Shown piece by piece: positions 1-5,457 of a DNA stretch of 5,711 bases. The position numbers and the translations under genes were made by a program. This stretch comes from Candidatus Latescibacterota bacterium (lineage in GTDB: Bacteria; Latescibacterota; MVCY01): contig JAUWEO010000124.1 of NCBI GenBank assembly GCA_030608245.1, positions 1 to 5,711 on the forward strand, written 5' to 3'. Below the pieces are notes generated by a model. That model saw only the letters and a program-made list of their open reading frames with translations, was not told the DNA's origin and did not search any database. Each line of letters begins with the position of its first letter. Within the stretch, counting starts at the first letter, position 1.

Positions 1-1045
1 GTGCAAACGCTTGATCTACTTCCTGCAAATTGAAGCGGTGTGTGACCAATTTATTAAAAGGATGTTTATCATGGGTTCTGATCACGAAATCTAATCCTTC
101 TCCTAAATGGCGAACCTGGTAGTTATGAATCCCTTTTATAGTTACCATCTTAGTGGTCACTGCATAGCCGTCAAGCATGAAGTTGGCCTCAGGGAAAACT
201 GTGCCTATTAGCAGATATCTTCCGCCAACACGCAGCATCTCTATCCCCTGAGGAATCACTTCAGGACTGCCTGAAACTTCGATAACTACATCAGCACCAT
301 ACCCTCCAGTCGAATCTTTTATTAAGGAAAGGGTCTCCGCTGGGTTCATTTGATTAACATTGATGACCTTGTCGGCACCAAATTGCTTAGCAATTTTCAG
401 TCTCTGTTGCTCTTTATCAAGAGCAATTATCTTATCTGCACCTCTTTCCCGAAGCATCGCAACGGCATTAATCCCCAACATCCCTGCCCCCTGAACTACC
501 ACATTATCGCCCAGTTCAATCCCGATAGTCTCCAGACCATTGATTACAGTGGCCAAGGCACAATTGATAGGGGTAATCTCTTCATCCGAGAGCTCTTCAG
601 GAATTTTGAAAATACCTGTCCCTGGTTTAATGTAGATATATTCAGCCAGTCCACCATTCAAATGGGGAGGATTCTGACAACTTTCATGCCCATATTTAAA
701 CAGGTGAAGGCATTTCTGGGGAAGTTGTTTCATTTGACAGTAATAGCATCTTCCACAACTTGCCATTATGGTCCAGGTGATACGGTCGCCTTTTGCCAGC
801 GGGTTTCCCAACACATCTCTGTCGGCTCCTTCGCCGATTTCCTGAATTTCGCCGACAATCTCATGTCCCAGGATTATCGGCAAAGCAGCTTCTCTCTTCC
901 CCTGCCAGGTGTGGAGGTCTGAACCACAGATAGTAGACATTCTCACTTTGACCAGAATTCCCTCTGGTTCAGCCCTTGGCAGAGGAAATTCTTGGATTTC
1001 AAACGGTTTTCCTGCACCCAGAAAGACAGCTGCCTTTGCTTTCAT
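1..1045 (-). CDS. Zinc-dependent alcohol dehydrogenase (MDR family), 3' end cut by window
   Basis: NAD(P)-dependent zinc alcohol dehydrogenase, cytosolic, expected to interconvert an alcohol and its aldehyde. The 348 visible residues run open to base 1; the family is usually about 350-400 residues, so only a short C-terminus is missing. Seen: catalytic-zinc ligands Cys40 and the GHE motif (His61, Glu62) with a Cys at 162; a structural-zinc lobe with Cys97, Cys100, Cys103 and Cys112; a Rossmann fold with GAGMLG at 186-191 and an acidic residue (Asp210) at the end of strand beta-2, which favours NAD over NADP. The lobe sequence 'LPQKC...FKYGHE' and the following 'GGLAEY' recall the phosphonate-catabolism-associated alcohol dehydrogenases, from memory only. 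The start is fixed by a strong GGGGAGG five bases upstream of the ATG. It begins 47 bases inside the acylating aldehyde dehydrogenase gene in another frame, so the two are probably co-translated and work on the same aldehyde. Family call is firm; substrate unknown. Confidence 0.93.
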   Translation of the reverse strand, partial: MKAKAAVFLGAGKPFEIQEFPLPRAEPEGILVKVRMSTICGSDLHTWQGKREAALPIILGHEIVGEIQEIGEGADRDVLGNPLAKGDRITWTIMASCGRCYYCQMKQLPQKCLHLFKYGHESCQNPPHLNGGLAEYIYIKPGTGIFKIPEELSDEEITPINCALATVINGLETIGIELGDNVVVQGAGMLGINAVAMLRERGADKIIALDKEQQRLKIAKQFGADKVINVNQMNPAETLSLIKDSTGGYGADVVIEVSGSPEVIPQGIEMLRVGGRYLLIGTVFPEANFMLDGYAVTTKMVTIKGIHNYQVRHLGEGLDFVIRTHDKHPFNKLVTHRFNLQEVDQAFA

Positions 1046-2432
1046 TATGGCCTCCCCACTTCTTCAAATAGTCTCCAAAGATCTCCTCATCACTGGGGAT
1101 GTATTCTTCAATGGGAACAGAAAGCACAGTGTAATTGAGGAAATGCCGCCAGTTGATATTGTCAGTGGTCATATTACCAGCCCAGGTGCCACAGCCAAGC
1201 GTGTCAGTGAAGGGGTTGCCGCTAAACCAGCTTCCACTATTTGCCGCACCGTGGGGCATATTGCAATTTACTCTTCCTACATTAGCCTTTATGGCAAGTT
1301 CCAGCTGATGTCCTTCATTCTCGCTGTGAATTGAGGCGGAGTGACCCTCCCCTGAGAATTTGTGCATTTTCTTCATCCGTTCTACCATCTCGCTGAAGTC
1401 CGTCCATTTCCACACCGTCAACACCGGACATAGCTTCTCGCCTGAAAACCTGTCTTCGGGACCCGGCTTTTCCCCAAGCACCATGATAAACCTTGTATTT
1501 TCGGGCATCTCGATCCCCGCCAGCCCGGCAACGTGTCGTGCGGATCTGGCCACTACGTTCCTATTCAACGTGACCCCATCAGGCCACAGGGCTTTTCTCA
1601 ACTTTTCCCGCTCTTCCCTATTGCACAAGTACCCGCCTTCAGATTTCAATGCGGTTATCATTTCATCGTACACGCTTGCCTCGATAGCCACTGCGTTTTC
1701 TGAGGAACAGGAGGCAGAATTATTAGCGACCTTGGACTGCACAATCTTATGGGCTGCAGCGGGCAGATCGGCCGTTTCATCCACAATAGATACAACATTA
1801 CCGGCTCCTACCGTATGGCAGGGCTTGCCGGCCGCATAGACCACCTTCACCAGTGCGGCTCCGCCGGTAGCTATGGCAAAGTCGCAATTCCTCATAAGTT
1901 CGGATGTCTTTTCTTTGCTGGTATGTTTAATACATTGCATCAAATCCACCGGAGCACCGATTTTCTCGAGCGCCTTTCTCCCGTACTCAACAGTAAGATA
2001 TGAACATCCTTGGGTCCTCGGATGGGGTGAGACAATCATCGCGTTTCTTGTCTTCAAAATACTGAGACCGAGAGCACAAATTGTGGACTCAGGATTCGTG
2101 CAGGGAACCACATTGGCAATGACCCCCATAGGTTTGGCCAATATTTTCAGCCCCTTCTTTGTGTCCTCTTTGACTACGCCGCACGTTTTCACCCCGCGGA
2201 AATCCCACAGACTGCCTCGTGTCTTACTTTTTACCTTGGCCACCTTGTCTTCGTAAACACCTATTCCAGATTCATCCACGGCGAGTCTGGCCAATGCCTT
2301 AGCCACGTCGTCTTTTTGCCACTCCCAACCCACGGCAGCCACCATCTCGTCCACCTTCTCCTGAGGCCAGAATTCAACTTCTTTAAAAGCCTTTCTTGCT
2401 TTACGATACATCCCCTGAATATCGTCCTGCAT
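999..2432 (-). CDS. CoA-acylating aldehyde dehydrogenase (SauS/EutE-type)
   Basis: NAD(P)-dependent enzyme that converts an aldehyde plus CoA to an acyl-CoA, or the reverse. The 477-residue product fits the single-domain acylating family (about 450-500 residues). Seen: N-terminal helical segment (1-90); the cofactor-domain motif 'NVVPCTNPEST' (107-117); the acylating-family motif 'ATGGAALVKVVYAAGKP' ending near 204 followed by 'VGAGN' (208-212); catalytic Cys242 in 'SASCSSEN'; and a C-terminal conserved 'LGCGTWAGN' (412-420) with 'NWRHFLNYT'. The 'CSSEN' active-site context recalls SauS, the sulfoacetaldehyde dehydrogenase that forms sulfoacetyl-CoA, more than AdhE or EutE ('CASEQ'), but this is motif memory and does not prove substrate. 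The start at 2432 has GGAGG 12 bases upstream, a long spacing; Met8 is an alternative. The last 16 residues (Cys469, Cys473) come from the overlap with the alcohol dehydrogenase and are probably not conserved. No encapsulation peptide or shell genes are nearby. Confidence 0.92.
   Translation of the reverse strand: MQDDIQGMYRKARKAFKEVEFWPQEKVDEMVAAVGWEWQKDDVAKALARLAVDESGIGVYEDKVAKVKSKTRGSLWDFRGVKTCGVVKEDTKKGLKILAKPMGVIANVVPCTNPESTICALGLSILKTRNAMIVSPHPRTQGCSYLTVEYGRKALEKIGAPVDLMQCIKHTSKEKTSELMRNCDFAIATGGAALVKVVYAAGKPCHTVGAGNVVSIVDETADLPAAAHKIVQSKVANNSASCSSENAVAIEASVYDEMITALKSEGGYLCNREEREKLRKALWPDGVTLNRNVVARSARHVAGLAGIEMPENTRFIMVLGEKPGPEDRFSGEKLCPVLTVWKWTDFSEMVERMKKMHKFSGEGHSASIHSENEGHQLELAIKANVGRVNCNMPHGAANSGSWFSGNPFTDTLGCGTWAGNMTTDNINWRHFLNYTVLSVPIEEYIPSDEEIFGDYLKKWGGHNESKGSCLSGCRKTV
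1051..1057 (-). promoter_or_regulatory. Ribosome binding site of the alcohol dehydrogenase, inside the upstream gene
   Basis: Reads GGGGAGG on the minus strand, five bases before the ATG at 1045. It lies within the 3' coding part of the acylating aldehyde dehydrogenase, so ribosomes finishing that gene pass over it. This settles the alcohol dehydrogenase start and supports translational coupling. Confidence 0.8.
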
Positions 2433-2630
2433 AATTCTATATAACCTCCGTTTTTATAGGTATGTTATCTTTCCCCCTGATCTGCTTGTATCTATTTCTG
2501 CTGGAATTCTTAATCTTTCCTATATTACCACAGCTCCTACTGTGAATTCCTTGCCGTTCATCAGAGAATTTCTCATAGCCATTCAGCCCGAAGCAGATCC
2601 AAAACGCTTTCTCTGCCTGAGCGGAGGAAT
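2433..2630. other. Intergenic gap before the acylating aldehyde dehydrogenase
   Basis: A 198-base AT-rich gap with no coding potential that I recognise. It contains the ribosome binding site of the downstream gene and a TATAAA on the minus strand (2453-2458) that could be a -10 box, but no convincing -35 box lies at the right distance. A short 5-base-stem hairpin (2529-2544) is too weak to interpret. The gap is long enough for the dehydrogenase pair to have its own promoter, so co-transcription with the citrate synthase-like gene is not assured. Confidence 0.4.
2445..2449 (-). promoter_or_regulatory. Ribosome binding site of the acylating aldehyde dehydrogenase (long spacing)
   Basis: GGAGG on the minus strand, 12 bases from the ATG at 2432. 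The spacing is longer than the usual 5-9 bases. Met8 of the product has only a CAGGGG directly before it, which is too close to serve, so the upstream ATG remains the better choice. Confidence 0.55.
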
Positions 2631-2640
2631 CTATTCCTCC
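2623..2640. repeat. Perfect inverted repeat across the stop codon of the citrate synthase-like gene
   Basis: Two perfect 8-base arms (GGAGGAAT and ATTCCTCC) separated by two bases; as RNA it would fold as a 7-base stem with a four-base loop that includes the UAG stop. No T-tract follows on the minus strand, so it is not a typical intrinsic terminator. It might stabilise the mRNA 3' end, or be chance arising from the Glu-Glu-Glu codons. Confidence 0.5.
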
Positions 2641-3560
2641 TCAGATTGATCAAGGTAATGGTATGGCGCACGAGTTAACGGTTCAACAATTTTTTCCTTG
2701 GGAAGATGTCTATTCGGAGGACCGTCATAATAATCAGGTTTTTGTAAAGCCAAATCAAGTGGCTGAATGATTTCTGATTTAGTAGAAGCCCTCCATCCTT
2801 TTTCTCTTGCTTTCTCTTCAACACAATGAGCTACTATACTTACAGATCTGGCAATAGCACAGAAAGCTAAACATTCATCTGGATTGAATCCCATATCTAC
2901 GAGTGTAGAGGATATAGCACCGGCCACATTCATATAAACTTTCCTGCCCCAATATTTTTCAGTGGCATTTTCTAATGCAACCACAAACTTCACATGATTT
3001 CCTGCTACGCCAAACCTTTCAGCCAATTCGATGATTCGTGGAGACCGTAAATCACGAATATGTTGGGGATGATGCCATCCTGGTAGCACTGTTCGGTTAC
3101 CAAATATTCTTATAAACGTATCATCTTTTTCCTCGCTTCTGATCCCTTTAGCCAAATAGTCGGCTGTCTGGTCTAAAGTCCAACCTTTTTCTTCCATCAA
3201 TTTTATTGCTGCTATCCACGTCTGAGCAGCTTCATGCGCATCCACGTGAATATAACCGATGCTCAAGATGCCTCCAGCCAAAGCTGGCATAATATAACCT
3301 GCGCCAGACATAACCATTCTCGCTGAAACAGTAGAGGGAGACATCGCATGTTCAGCAAAACACACTAATAGAGCGTCGATCATTCTGGCAACATTTTCCT
3401 CTGGCAACTCTCCTTTCCATACCAAGTGAAGTATCTCAGCGAAACTCACATTGCCTGTCAGTTCGTTCACATCATAACCTCGCACGACTATCTTATCACG
3501 AGTTTTGTGACTAATTGCTGAACGCCAATGGAACGGTTCTCTCTCTTTTTTGCCTATCAT
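2631..3560 (-). CDS. Short citrate synthase / citryl-CoA lyase-like protein with altered active site
   Basis: Member of the citrate synthase fold superfamily, in the short form (309 residues) often annotated citryl-CoA lyase. True citrate synthases are about 370-430 residues. Seen: the N-terminal 'KIVVRGYDVNEL' and 'FAEILHLVWKGELP' segments typical of the family (24-53); a His105 in 'HVDA', where the family has HGGA; His164 in 'PGWHHPQH', matching the PGFGHPVH motif; and 'NVAGAISSTL' (211-220), where the family has NVDGA. The last change removes the aspartate that deprotonates the acetyl-CoA methyl group in citrate synthase; Ala213 stands in its place. Condensation of acetyl-CoA is therefore doubtful; a lyase, hydrolase or different acyl-CoA reaction is possible. 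I chose Met at 3560 because GAAAGG lies seven bases upstream; the reading frame continues 23 codons further upstream, but that stretch is translated repeat DNA. The acylating aldehyde dehydrogenase lies 198 bases downstream on the same strand. Superfamily firm, reaction unknown. Confidence 0.85.
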   Translation of the reverse strand: MIGKKEREPFHWRSAISHKTRDKIVVRGYDVNELTGNVSFAEILHLVWKGELPEENVARMIDALLVCFAEHAMSPSTVSARMVMSGAGYIMPALAGGILSIGYIHVDAHEAAQTWIAAIKLMEEKGWTLDQTADYLAKGIRSEEKDDTFIRIFGNRTVLPGWHHPQHIRDLRSPRIIELAERFGVAGNHVKFVVALENATEKYWGRKVYMNVAGAISSTLVDMGFNPDECLAFCAIARSVSIVAHCVEEKAREKGWRASTKSEIIQPLDLALQKPDYYDGPPNRHLPKEKIVEPLTRAPYHYLDQSEEE

Positions 3561-3561
3561 A

Positions 3562-3717
3562 ATTGGTCCTTTCGTAAAAAGTCTAAAATCCACCACAGAG
3601 GGCACGGAGACACGGAGAAAAGCAACCACATAATTACTTGATTATTTGAAATTTATTTCTCTCTGAGTCCTTCGTGTCTGTGGTGAAATCAGGTTTAGGG
3701 TCTTTTTGCGAACCAAT
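3562..3717. repeat. MITE-like element with long imperfect terminal inverted repeats
   Basis: About 156 bases without a gene, built as two imperfect mirror arms around an AT-rich centre. Outer ends: TTCGTAAAAAGTCTAAAA from 3571 and, on the other strand from 3712, TTCGCAAAAAGACCCTAAA. Inner arms: CACCACAGAGGGCACGG (from 3591) against CACCACAGACACGAAGG (reading down from 3685). An ATTGG at 3562-3566 is matched by CCAAT at 3713-3717, which may extend the repeats or belong to the flanks. Sequences of the 'ACCACAGAGGCACGGAGA' kind are known to me as dispersed intergenic repeats in many environmental anaerobe genomes. No transposase is encoded, so movement, if any, would be in trans. A further single-arm copy lies at 5423-5449. 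Confidence 0.75.
3568..3573 (-). promoter_or_regulatory. Ribosome binding site deciding the start of the citrate synthase-like gene
   Basis: GAAAGG on the minus strand, seven bases before the ATG at 3560. It favours this start over the in-frame upstream Met at 3629, whose intervening codons lie in a repeat. The site falls at or inside the outer end of the inverted-repeat element. Confidence 0.65.
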
Positions 3718-3861
3718 CTTTCTTCAGTTCGGATAAGGTTCATTCCCCGACCCTGCCAAGTGCAAAGCATCTGTATGTGCCCGCACGCAGACAGGAACGA
3801 ACACGGTCGAGCCACAAACTCTATGTTATCTGGATATTTTGACGGCAACCTGAAAAAAACA
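3718..3861. other. Unassigned intergenic segment
   Basis: About 144 bases between the inverted-repeat element and the stop of the YIP1-like gene. Open frames cross it on both strands but none has a credible ribosome binding site or a recognisable product. A run of seven T follows the YIP1-like stop on the minus strand without a strong hairpin before it. An imperfect GC-rich hairpin (about 3770-3803, core GTGC-CC-GCAC) is present. I see no clear function. Confidence 0.4.
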
Positions 3862-4395
3862 TCAGACTGGCTTTGCAACACCACCCAGAATAGAAAGTAA
3901 TAACGCACCGATCAGCGCTTGAATGATCCAGCCGATCACACAGACCCCTACGGCTCGCGATGTGCTCCTATAATCAAGAGCTTGCCTGACTGCAATCACC
4001 ATTGCTATTAACATCCAAATTGAGGCTACTAAGAAAACCACCCCTCTGAGTCCTGGGATAATGCCTAACACTCGAATCAAACCGGGGGAACTCGAAAAGC
4101 CAATAGTTCGCAGCAATTCACCGGGATTTGCTTCGGTCTGTGGCTCAGGGAGGAGTCTTGTACCAATGAGGTAAGTGAGATAGGCCCAGATACACCATCC
4201 TAATAGGGCTGCAATCGTGCCTATCAAAATCCCGCCAAACCCTCCTTTTGCAATGCCTCCCACTCCAGCTGCCACACTGGAGAGAACAACAATCCCCACG
4301 GCTTGACCCATTGCCCCCCTGTCGGCCTCAACCTCTTCATACAGATGAACATCTAACTTAGCAGCGCGAATAATACGATCCCTAAAAATAGCCAT
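3862..4395 (-). CDS. YIP1-family-like integral membrane protein
   Basis: A 177-residue hydrophobic protein of the bacterial YIP1-domain type, whose role in bacteria is not known. The soluble N-terminus (1-27) contains 'FRDRIIRAAKLD'. Four or five membrane segments follow, by eye at about 31-48, 53-79, 104-115 (weak), 118-138 and 147-171. The loop with 'LLPEPQTEANPGELLRTIGFSSSPGLIRVLG' character (81-111), reaching an FSSSPG turn, is the most distinctive part and resembles the conserved core of the Yip1 domain. The start is set by a perfect AGGAGG five bases upstream; an in-frame Met ten codons earlier would leave that site unused. It lies about 100 bases after folD and before the inverted-repeat element, and nothing links it functionally to its neighbours. 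No catalytic motif is visible. Topology predicted by eye only. Confidence 0.72.
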   Translation of the reverse strand: MAIFRDRIIRAAKLDVHLYEEVEADRGAMGQAVGIVVLSSVAAGVGGIAKGGFGGILIGTIAALLGWCIWAYLTYLIGTRLLPEPQTEANPGELLRTIGFSSSPGLIRVLGIIPGLRGVVFLVASIWMLIAMVIAVRQALDYRSTSRAVGVCVIGWIIQALIGALLLSILGGVAKPV

Positions 4396-4400
4396 TGTGC

Positions 4401-4406
4401 CCTCCT
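4401..4406 (-). promoter_or_regulatory. Consensus ribosome binding site of the YIP1-like gene
   Basis: AGGAGG on the minus strand, five bases before the ATG at 4395. It decides the start against the in-frame Met at 4425. Confidence 0.85.
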
Positions 4407-4423
4407 GAGTTTTCCAATAGTTC

Positions 4424-4442
4424 AAAAAACACTGTTTTTTTT
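4424..4442 (-). terminator. Possible weak terminator-like hairpin after folD
   Basis: In the 100-base gap between folD and the YIP1-like gene, the arms AAAAAAC and GTTTTTT flank a three-base loop, so the minus-strand transcript can form a 7-base stem with a U-rich 3' arm. The stem has a single G-C pair, so it would be a poor terminator; it may only attenuate transcription, or be a chance AT-rich palindrome. It sits just upstream of the YIP1-like gene. Confidence 0.25.
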
Positions 4443-4495
4443 CAGATTGGCTGTCAAAATTTCAACTAACGGGGTGCTTCGCGAATCGGCCCTAC

Positions 4496-5383
4496 TTATT
4501 CGATGTGCTGGCTCATCTTCGCTGCCTCGATGGTATTGTGCATAAGCATGGTGATAGTCATCGGGCCTACGCCGCCAGGCACAGGCGATATGGCACTGGC
4601 CTTCTTGCTTACCGCCTCGAAATCCACATCACCTGCCAGCCGATAACCTTTGGGGGCGGTGGAATCCTCCACTCTGTTCACCCCCACATCGATCACCACT
4701 ACGCCCTCTTTCACCATCTCAGCGGTGATGGTACCAGGCCGGCCAGCGGCTGCAATCAGAATGTCCGCCTGCCGGGTGTGATAGGCCATGTCCCGGGTCC
4801 TGGTGTGGCAGATGGTGACAGTGGCATTTGCCCCCGTTTTCTTCTGTACCAGAATCATCGCCACCGGTTTACCCACTATATTGCTCCGGCCCACTACAAC
4901 TACATGTTTGCCCTCAATCTCGATGCCGCTTCTCAGCAGTAACTGCTGGATCCCGTGGGGCGTGCAGGGAAGAAATCCGGGCTTTCCAATCATTAGCCTT
5001 CCCACATTCACCGGGTGGAACCCATCTACATCCTTGGCCGGATCAATGGCAGTGAGCACCCTCTCTTCGTCTATCTGTTTAGGCAAGGGAAGCTGTACCA
5101 GTATGCCGTGGATTTTCGGGTTCTGATTGAGTTTTTCAATCAGCTCTAAGAGCTTCTCTTCCTGGTAATCTGCAGGCAGGCGGTATTCTTCTGAAAATAC
5201 CCCTAATTTATCACAGGCCCTGGCCTTGTTTCTCACATAGACTTGTGAGGCTGCGTCTTCGCCCACCAGGACCACTGCCAGCCCCGGCGTCAGGCCATAT
5301 TTCTCCTTAAGCTCCTCTACCTGGGTTTTCATCTCTTCCCGCATCTCTTCAGCTACGGCTTTGCCGTCGATGATCTTTGCCAT
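4496..5383 (-). CDS. folD: Bifunctional methylenetetrahydrofolate dehydrogenase / methenyltetrahydrofolate cyclohydrolase
   Basis: FolD interconverts 5,10-methylene-, 5,10-methenyl- and 10-formyl-tetrahydrofolate in the cytosol, feeding purine synthesis and, in acetogenic metabolism, the methyl branch of the Wood-Ljungdahl pathway. The 295-residue length is normal for the family (about 280-300). Seen: catalytic Tyr49 and Lys53 in the YxxxK motif; 'GILVQLPLP' (93-101); 'KDVDGFHP' (117-124) with Asp120; the cofactor motif 'VVVGRSNIVGKP' (162-173); 'IDVGVN' (231-236); and the C-terminal signature 'PVPGGVGPMT' (267-276). A few extra residues (KTGAN, 182-186) lie in the loop after the cofactor helix. 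The start at 5383 has AGGAG seven bases upstream, and the product begins MAKIIDGK, as usual. It follows the MvhD-like gene by 74 bases, which suggests a shared one-carbon operon. Confidence 0.97.
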   Translation of the reverse strand: MAKIIDGKAVAEEMREEMKTQVEELKEKYGLTPGLAVVLVGEDAASQVYVRNKARACDKLGVFSEEYRLPADYQEEKLLELIEKLNQNPKIHGILVQLPLPKQIDEERVLTAIDPAKDVDGFHPVNVGRLMIGKPGFLPCTPHGIQQLLLRSGIEIEGKHVVVVGRSNIVGKPVAMILVQKKTGANATVTICHTRTRDMAYHTRQADILIAAAGRPGTITAEMVKEGVVVIDVGVNRVEDSTAPKGYRLAGDVDFEAVSKKASAISPVPGGVGPMTITMLMHNTIEAAKMSQHIE

Positions 5384-5390
5384 TTTGACT

Positions 5391-5395
5391 CTCCT
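5391..5395 (-). promoter_or_regulatory. Ribosome binding site deciding the folD start
   Basis: AGGAG on the minus strand, seven bases before the ATG at 5383. An in-frame ATG six codons earlier would place this site inside the gene, so the downstream start is preferred. Confidence 0.75.
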
Positions 5396-5422
5396 TTCCA
5401 TTTATTCGATATTATTGAAAGC

Positions 5423-5449
5423 TTAACCACAGAGAACACAGAGAATTAA
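5423..5449. repeat. Single-arm copy of the 'CCACAGAG' intergenic repeat
   Basis: In the gap between the MvhD-like gene and folD, the sequence AACCACAGAGAACACAGAGA matches the arms of the inverted-repeat element at 3562-3717 in its CCACAGAG core. A second CACAGAG follows after AA. The segment is bracketed by CTTAA (5422-5426) and TTAAG (5446-5450). It looks like a degraded or solo half-element, without a mirror arm. Confidence 0.6.
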
Positions 5450-5457
5450 GTTTTGCA

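Noticed and set aside
350..1334. Open frames on the plus strand over the dehydrogenase genes
   Set aside because: They lie antisense to two well-supported genes, have no ribosome binding sites and give no recognisable products.
999..2432. Possibility that the acylating aldehyde dehydrogenase belongs to a bacterial microcompartment
   Set aside because: No shell-protein genes are in the window and the N-terminus shows no clear encapsulation-type amphipathic tail; its short N-terminus fits soluble forms.
2453..2458. TATAAA as a promoter -10 box for the dehydrogenase pair
   Set aside because: No -35-like hexamer stands 16-18 bases further upstream, and the region is AT-rich, so I did not call a promoter.
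2529..2544. Small hairpin (CACAG...CTGTG) in the gap before the aldehyde dehydrogenase
   Set aside because: A five-base stem with no T-tract or conserved motif is within chance expectation.
3642..3908. Minus-strand open frame of 88 codons between the citrate synthase-like and YIP1-like genes
   Set aside because: It overlaps the YIP1-like 3' end and runs into the inverted-repeat arm; its composition is that of translated repeat and no start signal precedes it.
4505..5126. Several plus-strand open frames within folD
   Set aside because: They are shadows of folD, with composition explained by the complement of its codons.
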